A stretch of DNA of 64,000 nt from Gammaproteobacteria bacterium. Lineage in GTDB: Bacteria; Pseudomonadota; Gammaproteobacteria; Pseudomonadales; Cellvibrionaceae. Made by a program: the position numbers and the translations under genes. The notes under the pieces were generated by a model, which saw only the letters and a program-made list of their open reading frames with translations, searched no databases and had not been told where the DNA came from. Positions 53,653-63,817 of this stretch are shown piece by piece; position 1 is the first letter of the stretch, and each line of letters begins with the position of its first letter. The DNA lies in assembly GCA_021151625.1 (NCBI GenBank), contig JAGKWY010000016.1:1-64000 (forward strand), written 5' to 3'.

Positions 53653-56238
53653 TTAACTAGTCATACGCTGCTCACGCAAAGTACCAATCACCGCTTCGAG
53701 CGCGCGATCAAACAACATACCGTCATCCAGAATCGTCAAGCGCTTGGTTTGGAGTGCAATTGCAAGGCTTTCGCGGCTTTCTTCTGCGACCTTCATGCCG
53801 GAACGATTCACAAATATATATTTGCCAACTGAACGGATGATTGCCGCCAGACGACAGCGATATTTTTCACCTGCTTCACCCTGCATTTCAAACCAGGTTC
53901 CCTGGGTAATATTGTTAACCAGCGCAAGGTGCTGTGGATCCGCCTGGATACTCTGCGCAACAGGCTCATCTTCAAGAATTGTCTCAGCAGGCTGAACGAT
54001 TTCCGTCGCCACTTCCGCAACAGGCTCGATTACCGCAGCAACAGTTTCCAAAGTCTCAGTATTTACAGCTACAACACTCTCAACCGGTGCAACAAAATTT
54101 GTTTCTACCGCAACAGCTTCTGCATGTGGTATTACAACAGCGTCTACTGCCTCGATTACTTCAGCCTTGGCTGCAACCACAACAATCTCTGCAGTAATCT
54201 CTTTCTCTGCAATTTCTTTTAATTTTGCCGCCTCTGCATTAGCCGCTAATTGTGCTTTTTGTTGAGCTTCGACCATCGCCGCTTTCATACTTGCGTTTTT
54301 GGCAGCCAACTCTTGCGCTTTAACAGCCAGGGCATCAGCAGAAACGGAAGAAATTTCCTCAGACTGCTGTTTAGGTTCGCCGCGTAAACGCGACAAATGA
54401 ACAACTTCCAATTGCTTAAACAAGTTAGTGGTTTCAAAAGGGCTAAATGAAATACTTTCCAAACCAGTACGTAATTTTTGCAGTAAGTCTGGCACCAACT
54501 TTAATAAGCGCTGACGGTTATCTTTATCCATTGGAGCAGTCACGCTCCACACCAACTGCTGAGCAGTAGCAGAGCAATTGCGCCATTCATCGCTATCTAC
54601 ACTTTGCTTCAAACTGGTGATAAACATTACGTTGGCCCATGCTTCACGCAATAATTTTGTCACCGCCAAAGGCAGTTCTTTTCCCGTACAAATGCGATTT
54701 AACTCTGCATCCACTTGTGCGCGGGCACGCTCAGATTTTGCCTTGCCATCTTCTGCATCAATGGTGCGCTGCTCAAGAATTTGTGCGCGACGCTTTTCTT
54801 TATCCAGATACGAGCGGAAATCCACCAACAAGCGCTCAAAAATGCCCATGTCAGTATCAAACTCAGTGAGCACTGCCCGGACGGTCTCTTCCATTTTGCT
54901 GTAAAGACTATCTTTACGTTGACTGTCTTCGGTGGACTCTTGCCAGCCCAAACAGGCCATCGCCATTTCATTTAATAACCGGCGAGCAGGATGCCCACCC
55001 TTGCTGAAGAAGGTTTTGTCAGCAATAGCAACTTTCACCATAGGAATTTGCAGCCGACCAATCAAGGCCTTCATGGGGGCGGCCAGATTGCGATCATCCA
55101 GAATAAATTCAAACATCATACTGACCAGGTTAATAACATCATCATCAACCTGATTAATAGCTGCCGCCGACTGGGTTTGCTGATGCAGTAACTCATTAAG
55201 CATGGAGCGCAAATTTCCTGCTACTCCACCCGCTGCCAAGGGTGCGCTGTAACTATTTTGTTGCTGCGCCAATGACAAGATTTTAATTAAATCCTGAGTA
55301 GTGATTTCTTCGCCTGGCAATTGCACGCGTGCGGCGCTACGGCTTGAGCCCAGCAAGTTGCGCAGCTGGCTCAGTACCTGATTGGTTTGCTCATCGTAAT
55401 TAGGCGCGAAACCACCAGTCACCGGAGCAGCTTGCAAACCCATATCAACTTCTGCGCTCAAGCCCTTACCAAAGCTCTCAGCGACATTGGAGGTGGCCTT
55501 TTTGGGGGCTCGTGAGGCCTGTTTCAGTGAGGGCAAAATATTGGCATCAATCAGTGTTTGATTGAGCACATCAAAAAACTTACCCAATTTTGACATTACA
55601 ATGTTGTCAAACAGCTTGAACAATACCAGCTTGGCCTTCACATCCACGTTAAGTGCTTTGGTAGAGTCGATAAATGCACCGCAAACCACATCGACACCCA
55701 GAGGATTGTTTTTTTGGTAAACCTTGATAGGAACCAAATGATCAATACGTAACGTCAAATGCTGGATAGCTTCACTGAATTGTTCATTGGCTTTATTAAC
55801 CATCCCATCAACCGCAACCATCTCCTCCAACTCGTCATTTTTTACCAACGAGAGATCATCCAGCGAAACAGAATTATCACCTGCTTGTTTTTCATCGCGA
55901 TAAGCATTGGGATCCAACAGACGGGCAAAGCTGATATCGATACTACGGAAAAAAGAAGTTTCCATCGCCCGACGACGAATACGAACCTCCCTCATAGAAT
56001 CAAAGAATATATTTTGATCATGGTTATTATTGGCCTTATCGGCCAACTCAAACATGGCATCGTCCACCTTATCAAACAGCTCGCGTAAAAATAATTGCAA
56101 TTGCTGACGAGCCTTATCGCGCAATGTATGCATTGCTGCTGGCAAACGCGCGAGTGCAACTTGCGAATTCGCGGTAGAATTCCGTTCTACATTTAATTGA
56201 ACGACCTTTTTGGGGTCAGTTTTAAGATGCTCAGACAT
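53653..56238 (-). CDS. DUF1631 family protein, paralogue 2
   Basis: An 861-residue DUF1631 protein paralogous to 37392-39818: shared blocks include LVSMMFEFILDDRNLAAPMKALI, GHPARRLLNEMAMACLGWQ, RAQVDAELNRICTGKELP and a C-terminal PilZ-like segment GTWFEMQGEAGEKYRCRLAAI with NRSGMKV. It differs by a long Ala/Glu/Val-rich low-complexity region (about 655-770, repeating VVA.EAVAV-like units) before the C-terminal domain. No PilZ gene accompanies it. It is divergent from nadC. Function unknown. Confidence 0.85.
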   Translation of the reverse strand: MSEHLKTDPKKVVQLNVERNSTANSQVALARLPAAMHTLRDKARQQLQLFLRELFDKVDDAMFELADKANNNHDQNIFFDSMREVRIRRRAMETSFFRSIDISFARLLDPNAYRDEKQAGDNSVSLDDLSLVKNDELEEMVAVDGMVNKANEQFSEAIQHLTLRIDHLVPIKVYQKNNPLGVDVVCGAFIDSTKALNVDVKAKLVLFKLFDNIVMSKLGKFFDVLNQTLIDANILPSLKQASRAPKKATSNVAESFGKGLSAEVDMGLQAAPVTGGFAPNYDEQTNQVLSQLRNLLGSSRSAARVQLPGEEITTQDLIKILSLAQQQNSYSAPLAAGGVAGNLRSMLNELLHQQTQSAAAINQVDDDVINLVSMMFEFILDDRNLAAPMKALIGRLQIPMVKVAIADKTFFSKGGHPARRLLNEMAMACLGWQESTEDSQRKDSLYSKMEETVRAVLTEFDTDMGIFERLLVDFRSYLDKEKRRAQILEQRTIDAEDGKAKSERARAQVDAELNRICTGKELPLAVTKLLREAWANVMFITSLKQSVDSDEWRNCSATAQQLVWSVTAPMDKDNRQRLLKLVPDLLQKLRTGLESISFSPFETTNLFKQLEVVHLSRLRGEPKQQSEEISSVSADALAVKAQELAAKNASMKAAMVEAQQKAQLAANAEAAKLKEIAEKEITAEIVVVAAKAEVIEAVDAVVIPHAEAVAVETNFVAPVESVVAVNTETLETVAAVIEPVAEVATEIVQPAETILEDEPVAQSIQADPQHLALVNNITQGTWFEMQGEAGEKYRCRLAAIIRSVGKYIFVNRSGMKVAEESRESLAIALQTKRLTILDDGMLFDRALEAVIGTLREQRMTS

Positions 56239-56455
56239 GGTGGATTACCATTAGTAAAAACTTGCGTAATTGAAGTATAACCAAGGGCAAGACACACCAA
56301 ATAGGCAAATGACAGGATCGAGAGGCATATCACAAACAGTTATAACCACTAGGCCTGTTTTGCTATTTTTAAGTATATTTAGTAATTAAAGGCTGAAAAA
56401 CGCGCCATTTTGACTCTTTTTATCAAACAACCTGTTTAATTATTCGACACTTTCT

Positions 56456-57310
56456 ATGAACATTTTATATAGCAAAAATCTGCCAACACTACGCGAAGAT
56501 ATAACCAAAACTGTTGAAATGGCGCTCGCTGAGGACATAGGTGAAGGCGACATTACCGCCCAGCTAATTGCCGCTGAAGAACAGGCTGAAGCGCGAATCA
56601 TCACCCGGGAAGATTGCGTTTTTTGTGGCAAGGCTTGGGTGGAGGAAGTCTTTAAACAGTTAGATCCGCTCGTCGAAATACGCTGGCATATAGAAGATGG
56701 CCAGGTAGCTGCTGCCAATAGCCTACTCTTCACACTAAAGGGTAATGCCCGCAGCCTGCTTACTGGTGAACGAGCTGCACTGAACTTTGTTCAAACACTC
56801 TCTGGCACCGCAACCGTTAGCAACCATTACGCCCGCCAGGTAGCGCATACCCAGGTCAAGCTGCTGGACACTCGCAAAACAATCCCGGGCCTACGGAGCG
56901 CGCAAAAATATGCGGTTGCCTGTGGCGGTTGCCACAACCATCGCATCGGCCTTTACGATGCATTTTTGATTAAGGAAAACCATATCGCGGCCAGCGGCGG
57001 AATCGCCAAAGCAGTTGCGCGCGCGCACCAAATAGCTCCCGGTAAACCAGTGGAAGTGGAGGTGGAAAATTTTGATGAACTGGAGCAGGCACTATCAGCA
57101 CAGGCAGATATCATCATGCTGGATAATTTTTCTATTGCGGATATGAAAAAAGCTGTTGTACTTACGGCAAAACGCGCAAAGCTGGAAGCATCAGGAAATA
57201 TTAACGAAACCACCCTGATTTCAACCGCAGAAACCGGGGTGGATTTTATTTCTATTGGAGCGCTAACAAAACACTGTCACGCTGTGGACTTGTCGATGCG
57301 GATACGATGA
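56456..57310 (+). CDS. nadC: Nicotinate-nucleotide pyrophosphorylase (carboxylating)
   Basis: A 284-residue quinolinate phosphoribosyltransferase: MALAEDIGEGDITAQLI near 22, NARSLLTGERAALNFVQTLSGTAT near 100, the substrate-binding LDTRKTIPGLRSAQKYAVACGGCHNHRIGLYDAFLIKENHI near 137-178 and VEVEVENFDELEQAL, then IMLDNFS and ISIGALTKH. It converts quinolinate and PRPP to nicotinate mononucleotide in NAD synthesis. Its closeness to pilA and pilB matches Pseudomonas, but ampD is not beside it. Confidence 0.96.
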   Translation: MNILYSKNLPTLREDITKTVEMALAEDIGEGDITAQLIAAEEQAEARIITREDCVFCGKAWVEEVFKQLDPLVEIRWHIEDGQVAAANSLLFTLKGNARSLLTGERAALNFVQTLSGTATVSNHYARQVAHTQVKLLDTRKTIPGLRSAQKYAVACGGCHNHRIGLYDAFLIKENHIAASGGIAKAVARAHQIAPGKPVEVEVENFDELEQALSAQADIIMLDNFSIADMKKAVVLTAKRAKLEASGNINETTLISTAETGVDFISIGALTKHCHAVDLSMRIR

Positions 57311-57383
57311 CTCACGCACTCAAAGCGCCCAGAAAAGCCCCTAAAATAATCCTAACAAAAACAGGAATGCTTAAAGACTCATA

Positions 57384-58115
57384 TTACCATGGAGATAATT
57401 GAACTACAGCTATCACATTTGCAGAGCTTTTATTTATTAGCACCACCATGGCCTCTGTTCGTGACATCAGAGGCAAAAAAGCATCAGCTTCAGGCCATTT
57501 TTCTAATTCTTCATTTATTCTTTCCGGAGTATTGTATTTCCTTAACTCTGCAAGAGGATGAGCAACATTAGTGACATTTTCCTTCTCATTTTCATATGCC
57601 GCATATAAATCTGGTCGCTGCGGAAGATCAACACCACCCTTAACTGACTCAAATAACAATTCAGTATGCTCTATTGAACCTTTTGGCAATTGCGCAGAAA
57701 CCAATTTAGGTCCACTCCAACTTAACACTTGATATTCAGGTAATGCTTTTTCACGATAACTCTCATTAACCTGATAAGCCTGCACAAGATCAAACCTATC
57801 CACATTGAATACCATCCAAACAACCCGGCCTTCAGCAACAACGTGCATGCCATAAATAAATGCACACATTTGCATCAGCGCAACAATAAGAAAATCAAAC
57901 TTAAGGTATTTTTTTCCCTCAACAGCCAGAATCAGCGTAAGTAATGGTCCAATGATCACATCAACAGAAAGCAGAAGAAGAAAGATGCTAATAGCCCCCA
58001 CAGCTTCATGAAGAGGCGATGGGTACCAAAAACCAAATACAACACCAACAGATGCTAGCGCCAATATTAGAGAAATTGTTAAATGCAATAAAAAACATCG
58101 CAATCTAAAACGCAT
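57384..58115 (-). CDS. tfpZ: TfpX/TfpZ-like type IV pilin accessory protein
   Basis: A 243-residue inner-membrane protein: about four hydrophobic helices in the first 110 residues (LHLTISLILALASVGVVFGFWYP, LHEAVGAISIFLLLLSVDVIIGPLLTLIL, FLIVALMQMCAFIYG) and a periplasmic domain with VFNVDRFDLVQAYQVNE, a phrase characteristic of TfpX/TfpZ/FimB-type pilin accessory proteins. Such proteins help a partner pilin reach or assemble at the surface. It lies 30 bases downstream of the MFS/spermidine-synthase gene, and pilA lies just beyond. Confidence 0.78.
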   Translation of the reverse strand: MRFRLRCFLLHLTISLILALASVGVVFGFWYPSPLHEAVGAISIFLLLLSVDVIIGPLLTLILAVEGKKYLKFDFLIVALMQMCAFIYGMHVVAEGRVVWMVFNVDRFDLVQAYQVNESYREKALPEYQVLSWSGPKLVSAQLPKGSIEHTELLFESVKGGVDLPQRPDLYAAYENEKENVTNVAHPLAELRKYNTPERINEELEKWPEADAFLPLMSRTEAMVVLINKSSANVIAVVQLSPW

Positions 58116-58145
58116 ACCTAAACCGCCTTCAAAAAAATCTACCGT

Positions 58146-61100
58146 CTATTGCTTGTATCCATTTATTTTCACATCCAGCCAAGACAAGATAAATGCACGG
58201 ATCCTGTCATTGCCATCCGAATTCATAATTTTAGTACCGAATTCAGTATCTACATCTCTAGCTTTTTCATATTCACCTTGAGCAACATAAGCCAATTGCA
58301 AATACACTAATGCTAAATTATTTGCTTCCATGTAAAACGTCGGCAGCTCGTTAACTGATCCCAGCCATTCTTTTGCTAGCTCTTCAACCAGGACAAAGTT
58401 ACGCGATGTTATTGCTTCAATAAGATGTGAAAGCTTTTTTGCATTATCAGGAAGGCTCTCACACCCAACCCAAGGCGCATCTATCAGCATTCCTTTTTGT
58501 TGGGATGGATGCAAATAGGGAATTGTCAAATTCGCCAAAAGCGTCAAATTATTCACCCAAACTTTTTCTTGATAAAGTGAAAATTTTTGATCAGTGCAGT
58601 CAGTCAGAACCCCTCGCAGCTGCATGGCCAACTCGATCTCTTGCTCATTTTTGCCAGACTCAATATCAGTGTGATTAATAAAGATCGACCTTATAGTATG
58701 AGCCTGATCAATTCTTCGCAATTGGTTTGACTTCCTCACAATTTCGCCAGATGCACCGCCCTCAGCAGGAGGGGACCACACATTCATAAACTCTAATAAA
58801 GGAAAATTTGAACTACCCAAGCCTGTCAACAAATCTGCCTGGCTTCCTTTGAACCGTGCAGCAGGAGCTTTCATCGAAAGCACAGGAAAATAATCGCTGT
58901 TAGGTTTGACGTCATACAAATTTGCATACGCGCGCAAGATATCCGCATCTGCCACGCGAAACAGACGCAACTGTTCTGCAGTTTTTATGCCCAATCGAGC
59001 AAGATCATCTCCGGTTGCCCCCTCTAGCAACCGCTCTAAATTAATATTATTTAATTGCCTTGTCGGACTTGCGACAATAATTAGATCAAAGTTATTCGAT
59101 ATGTATGCATGATAATCTGCAAAATTAGCAGTCAGGGCTTTTAGTACAGTTGCAACCAATTGGTTATCTATTTCGTAAAGCTGAAGCCACTGAATAAAAA
59201 CGCCATCATCAGTTAAGTAAGTAGGTACAAGATTATAAAATTCTGTTGAGAATAAATTTCCTATACCGCTAATCCAAGGGTTTGATGGCTCAGAAATAAC
59301 AACGTTATATTTTTGCTGCCCTGAAAAATAACTTTTTGCATCATCAACCACTATATTTGAACGCGGGTCTCTATATGCCCTTCGCACCACACTTTCAAAA
59401 AACCTGGCACCTTTCACCATAACTTTTTCAATTTCTACAGTATCGACTCGTTCAACATGCTCACTACTTAATACCACGTGCGTTGTCATACCAGAACCAA
59501 ACCCAATAACCCCAACGCGTTTAGGCTGATCAACATAAGCAAAAGGCAATGCCCCCGCTAAGGTCATAGTGTATTCATCTTCAGTTGGAGCCTTATGCGC
59601 AATGGCAATTGATGCATCCGGTTTTCCATTCGTAGCAATAGCGACAGAGTCACTCCCCTTAAATACCGAAACGCTAGCTGTTTTACCATCCTGATAAAAT
59701 AGCATTTGCCGTCCGTTCGCATGATGAACAATCCCATGCCTGTATACGCCAGAACTTAATACTTCTGGATTAAATGGAGCTTTCAATGAAACAACAGCGA
59801 AAATGCTGAGTATTACAAATCCCATTAATCCATAACGCGCGAACTCACGATCATCATTAACAGACATCCTGATCAAAATCATGCCAATTAAAACATCAAC
59901 CAATGCCGCTATAAGAGCAGTCAACTTAAGACCGGTAAAGGGAATTAAAACATGAATAGCAACAAAGACACCCAAAATAGCGCCCAGCGTATTCCATGCG
60001 TACACACGCCCAATAGCGGACTCACCTACACCACTTCGCAATAAAACTACAGTAAATAACGGCAAGGTTGTACCGGCAAAAAAAGCGGCGGGAAACATTA
60101 TCGTAATGGCAAGAAGGGCCGTTCCCAGATTATACGCTGCATAACCTGCATCGGTTTTCGCTAGAAGATTAATCAAAAAGCTCGACCATTCAAAACTCGA
60201 TGCATACACCATTAATGACAGAGCAACCAAGAGCCCCATAATAATCTGCATCCATCCCAATAGTTTCATTGGGCTTAAGCTGGCGTCAGCCTTGCGTCGA
60301 ATCCATAAGCCACCAAAAGCAATTCCCGCAATAAACGTAGCAAGCATTAATTCGAAAGCGTGCAGCGTGCTCCCAACAGCAAGACTAAGCATGCGAATCC
60401 AAACCACCTCATAAACAAATGAAGCAGCACCAGAAAGAAATGTGCCCCCTAACATCAATACTAATAAACGACGTTTTTCTGACACAACACCTGAAAGATT
60501 GGCATCATTTTTATTTTCTGTGACAACCCCCGTGGCCTCCCCGCCAACAACAAATGCAGCAAAGGCAACACATAAATTCATTATCCCGGCCACCAAAAGC
60601 GCACCATGCAAACCAACAGCGGGCATAATCAAAAAAGCACAACACAAAACACCTATTGCTGCACCGAGACTATTAGTAAAATAAAGTCCCCCGAGAATAC
60701 GACCATTTTTATTCGACTCACGCCGAATAATGCCAGAGCTCATAAGTGGAAAAGTCATGCCAAGAAGCACACTCTGCGGAAGAATTAATAACGCAGCTAG
60801 CCCCCATTTATAGGCATAGACGAGAGACATATCTCCAAGCGATGGAATTACATCTTTGTAACTAACATCAAGCACCCATATAAATATTTCATGGAAAAAC
60901 AGGGCACAAATACCAATAATCAATTCAATCAATGCATATATACGGATTAAATACTTCCATCGCTCTCCTGCCCGCACCACCAATGCAGAACCCAGAGCCA
61001 TCCCCCCCATAAATATTGCCAACACCAACGCTTGAGCATAGGCAGCATGCCCTAGAAACAATCCCAGGTAATGCGACCAAATAGACTGATAAATAAGCCC

Positions 61101-61181
61101 GGCAAAACCCGAGAAGACAAAAATAATCATCAGCCAGTATGTACGGTTGGGGAGCCAACGAGACAAAAAAGTACTATTCAA
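58146..61181 (-). CDS. Fused MFS-type membrane/spermidine synthase-like protein
   Basis: A protein of about 1011 residues. Roughly 14 membrane helices in two sets (LIYQSIWSHYLGLFLGHAAYAQ, LVYAYKWGLAALLILPQSVLLGMTFPLM; FVYEVVWIRMLSLAVGST) are followed by a Rossmann methyltransferase/aminopropyltransferase domain from about residue 520 (RVGVIGFGSGMTTHVVLSS, VDTVEIEKVMV, IVVDDAKSYF, ISEPSNPWISGIGNLFSTEFY). The C-terminal 200 residues carry a TPR-like part. A TTG at 61179-61181 has GGAG eight bases upstream and is preferred; a GTG 13 codons earlier lacks a site. It lies between pilA and tfpZ, all on the minus strand. The acceptor molecule is unknown. Confidence 0.83.
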   Translation of the reverse strand: MNSTFLSRWLPNRTYWLMIIFVFSGFAGLIYQSIWSHYLGLFLGHAAYAQALVLAIFMGGMALGSALVVRAGERWKYLIRIYALIELIIGICALFFHEIFIWVLDVSYKDVIPSLGDMSLVYAYKWGLAALLILPQSVLLGMTFPLMSSGIIRRESNKNGRILGGLYFTNSLGAAIGVLCCAFLIMPAVGLHGALLVAGIMNLCVAFAAFVVGGEATGVVTENKNDANLSGVVSEKRRLLVLMLGGTFLSGAASFVYEVVWIRMLSLAVGSTLHAFELMLATFIAGIAFGGLWIRRKADASLSPMKLLGWMQIIMGLLVALSLMVYASSFEWSSFLINLLAKTDAGYAAYNLGTALLAITIMFPAAFFAGTTLPLFTVVLLRSGVGESAIGRVYAWNTLGAILGVFVAIHVLIPFTGLKLTALIAALVDVLIGMILIRMSVNDDREFARYGLMGFVILSIFAVVSLKAPFNPEVLSSGVYRHGIVHHANGRQMLFYQDGKTASVSVFKGSDSVAIATNGKPDASIAIAHKAPTEDEYTMTLAGALPFAYVDQPKRVGVIGFGSGMTTHVVLSSEHVERVDTVEIEKVMVKGARFFESVVRRAYRDPRSNIVVDDAKSYFSGQQKYNVVISEPSNPWISGIGNLFSTEFYNLVPTYLTDDGVFIQWLQLYEIDNQLVATVLKALTANFADYHAYISNNFDLIIVASPTRQLNNINLERLLEGATGDDLARLGIKTAEQLRLFRVADADILRAYANLYDVKPNSDYFPVLSMKAPAARFKGSQADLLTGLGSSNFPLLEFMNVWSPPAEGGASGEIVRKSNQLRRIDQAHTIRSIFINHTDIESGKNEQEIELAMQLRGVLTDCTDQKFSLYQEKVWVNNLTLLANLTIPYLHPSQQKGMLIDAPWVGCESLPDNAKKLSHLIEAITSRNFVLVEELAKEWLGSVNELPTFYMEANNLALVYLQLAYVAQGEYEKARDVDTEFGTKIMNSDGNDRIRAFILSWLDVKINGYKQ

Positions 61182-61268
61182 AACATTAACTCCTTTCTGT
61201 AAGCAAGGGGCGCAGGACACACCAATTAATAGCGTAAATTAGATTAATTATTTCCAGTATATGCACCA

Positions 61269-61301
61269 TAAAAAAACGCCCGCAGTGCGGGCGTTTTTTA
61301 T
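61269..61301 (-). terminator. Terminator after pilA
   Basis: AAAAAACGCCCGCA and TGCGGGCGTTTTTT arms form a near-perfect bidirectional terminator 25 bases past the pilA stop, limiting read-through into the next gene. Confidence 0.9.
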
Positions 61302-61325
61302 ACGAACAAAGCGGTAATGCAAATA

Positions 61326-61823
61326 TTACAGACCGCCCAACAGAGCTTGACGGCAGCTTGCTGGCATAAATCTCAAGTTTTCAGCAGTAGCTGTAGTACC
61401 ACAAGACCAGCCCATAATTGGAGTCATAACACCAGCAGTGATTGAAACTGCAGTTTTTCTAGCTGCATCAGCGGTTGGTTGCAGACTCAAAGTTTTACCA
61501 TCAGCACCAGTACCAGTACCCTGAATTGCTCCAGAGGTCACAATACCTGCACCAGTAACAGTCAAGCCTTTAGCCATATATTTAGTTGTAATGGTGTCAT
61601 CACAACCTGCAGCATCTGCATCTGCTGGGAAAGCCTGGTTAGTCTGCATAAACTCTGACACTACGTTTTTACAAGCACCCACCTGCAAATTAACTTCTGA
61701 AATTTTTGAGCGAGCGGTGTAATCCTGATAAGCAGGCAATGCCACAGCAGCCAAAATACCAATGATTGCCACAACAATCATCAACTCGATCAGTGTAAAA
61801 CCTTTTAATACGGAAGCTTTCAT
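61326..61823 (-). CDS. pilA: Type IV major pilin
   Basis: A 165-residue prepilin: short leader MKASVLKG, prepilin peptidase site G/FTLIELMIVVAIIGILAAVALPAYQDYTARSKI with Glu5 of the mature chain, then a C-terminal globular domain with four Cys (VGACKNVV, AAGCDD, WSCGT, PASCRQA), so two disulfides including the D-loop pair. The ATG at 61823 follows GGAGAG; the longer frame upstream is rejected. It is transcribed divergently from pilB and preceded by a sigma-54 promoter. Confidence 0.95.
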   Translation of the reverse strand: MKASVLKGFTLIELMIVVAIIGILAAVALPAYQDYTARSKISEVNLQVGACKNVVSEFMQTNQAFPADADAAGCDDTITTKYMAKGLTVTGAGIVTSGAIQGTGTGADGKTLSLQPTADAARKTAVSITAGVMTPIMGWSCGTTATAENLRFMPASCRQALLGGL

Positions 61824-61873
61824 AGATATCTCTCCAAACCTAGGGAATTTATGGAACAACACAAATATACTTT

Positions 61874-61890
61874 AGCAAAGACCATACCAA
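61874..61890 (-). promoter_or_regulatory. Sigma-54 promoter of pilA
   Basis: On the minus strand TTGGTATGGTCTTTGCT has the -24 GG and -12 GC exactly 12 apart. The start point would be near 61863, 40 bases before the ATG. PilS/PilR control of pilA through RpoN is established in Pseudomonas. Confidence 0.75.
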
Positions 61891-62085
61891 TGTTCAAAAC
61901 CCAGTTTGGCAGCACTTTTTAGGAATAGCCACCGCAAAAAAGTCGCGACCGACCTTCCCAGCAAGGGCAATCAATGACAATTTTTGTCACGAATCATGCA
62001 CTTGTGTGGCATTTATTTTGGCTTATGCCAACAAGCTGCTAAAGTTATAGCCATATTCATTTACCCTCATGACCGTGAATAATCA

Positions 62086-63813
62086 ATGAACAATCCCTCA
62101 CCACCATTAAGCGGCCTTGCTCGTCGCCTGGTTACCGACAGCTTGCTAGATGCAGAACTAGCTAACAAAGCTGTCGCTCAAGCCAAAAAAGACAAAATCC
62201 CATTTGTCCAACATCTCGTTAATAGCGGAGTCCTTGATGCGCGCACTCTTGCACGTATCGCGTCGGAAGAGTTTGGCTCTCCCGTTTTTGATCTGGATGC
62301 ACTCAACAAAGAGATGATTCCGCAGAAATTAGTAGATGATAAATTAATAAAAAAACACCACACCTTACCTATAGCCAAAAGAGGCAACCGGCTGTTCCTA
62401 GCGGTGACTGATCCTACTGATCTGCACGCATTAGATGAAATAAAATTCAATACTGGTACCAACACAGAAGCTGTGCTAGTTGAAGCCGATAAGCTCAAAA
62501 GTGCCATTGAGCGCTACCTCAACTCTCAGGAGGAAAACCTTGGTGAGGCGTTAGGCGGATTAGATGGAGAGCTTGAAGACCTCGATGTTGAGGCTGTGGA
62601 TGAGAACACCAAGCATGATGACCCCGGCGGTTCTGAAGCCGATGAGGCGCCAATAGTTAAATACATCAATAAAGTATTGCTGGATGCGATTAAAGGAGGC
62701 TCATCGGATATTCACTTTGAACCCTACGAAAAATCCTATCGAATCCGTTTTCGCACGGACGGCGTTCTTCATGAAGTTTCTCGACCACCAGTAAATCTTG
62801 CTACACGTATGGCCGCACGCTTAAAAGTAATGTCGCAGATGGACATTTCTGAACGACGATTACCACAAGATGGGCGGATAAAACTGAAGGTATCCAAAAC
62901 AAGAGCGATTGATTTCCGGGTTAATACCCTGCCAACATTATTCGGCGAAAAAATTGTATTGCGTATTCTTGACCCGAGCTCCGCCAAACTCGGGATTGAC
63001 GCATTAGGATATGAAGATATCCAGAAGAAACTTTATCTGGATGCGCTCGCGCAGTCACAAGGAATGATCCTGGTAACTGGCCCGACCGGTAGTGGTAAAA
63101 CGGTGTCGCTTTACACTGGTCTTAATATTCTTAATACGGCTGAAGTCAATATTTCTACTGCCGAAGACCCGGTTGAAATTAACCTGGAAGGCATTAACCA
63201 AGTACAGATGAATACCAGAGTTGGCCTTACATTTGCTGAGGCGCTACGCTCCTTTCTCCGCCAAGACCCCGATGTCATTATGGTGGGGGAAATTCGCGAT
63301 CTGGAAACAGCGGAAATAGCCATCAAGGCAGCTCAAACAGGCCACTTGGTTCTTTCGACACTACACACAAACTCTGCTCCAGAAACATTAACTCGCCTGT
63401 TAAATATGGGGGTTCCCGCATTTAACGTTGCCACTTCAGTGAGCTTGATTATTGCGCAGCGCTTGGCTCGTCGACTTTGTACAGTTTGCCGCAAGCAAGC
63501 AACAGACATCCCGGAAGACATACTGAAACAAGAGGGATTTGACGAAATAGGTATCGCACGCGCAGAATTCCAGTTATATCATCCTGTTGGATGCGAAAAA
63601 TGCAACGGTGGATATAAGGGACGCGTGGGCGTATATGAAGTGGTTCGCATCACCCCGCTAATTGCCAACCTTATAATGGAGGGAGGCAACTCTTTACAAA
63701 TTGCGCGAGCTGCCAAAGAAGCAGGCTTTAACAACTTAAGAATATCCGCATTGCGTAAAGTCGCAATGGGGTTAACCAGCCTTGAAGAGGCAAACCGAGT
63801 CACCAAGGATTAA
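62086..63813 (+). CDS. pilB: Type IV pilus extension ATPase
   Basis: A 575-residue GspE/PilB ATPase: N-terminal MshEN-type domain (about 10-150; LARIASEEFGSPVFDLDALN), then DEAPIVKYINKVLLDAIKGGSSDIHFEPYE, Walker A VTGPTGSGKTVSLY near 329, Asp box STAEDPVEI, Walker B DPDVIMVGEIRDLETAEIA near 393, His box TGHLVLSTLHTN and a zinc tetracysteine (CTVC near 467, CEKCNGG near 506). It powers pilus extension at the inner membrane face and works with PilC, which begins five bases later. Confidence 0.97.
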   Translation: MNNPSPPLSGLARRLVTDSLLDAELANKAVAQAKKDKIPFVQHLVNSGVLDARTLARIASEEFGSPVFDLDALNKEMIPQKLVDDKLIKKHHTLPIAKRGNRLFLAVTDPTDLHALDEIKFNTGTNTEAVLVEADKLKSAIERYLNSQEENLGEALGGLDGELEDLDVEAVDENTKHDDPGGSEADEAPIVKYINKVLLDAIKGGSSDIHFEPYEKSYRIRFRTDGVLHEVSRPPVNLATRMAARLKVMSQMDISERRLPQDGRIKLKVSKTRAIDFRVNTLPTLFGEKIVLRILDPSSAKLGIDALGYEDIQKKLYLDALAQSQGMILVTGPTGSGKTVSLYTGLNILNTAEVNISTAEDPVEINLEGINQVQMNTRVGLTFAEALRSFLRQDPDVIMVGEIRDLETAEIAIKAAQTGHLVLSTLHTNSAPETLTRLLNMGVPAFNVATSVSLIIAQRLARRLCTVCRKQATDIPEDILKQEGFDEIGIARAEFQLYHPVGCEKCNGGYKGRVGVYEVVRITPLIANLIMEGGNSLQIARAAKEAGFNNLRISALRKVAMGLTSLEEANRVTKD

Positions 63814-63817
63814 CTCC

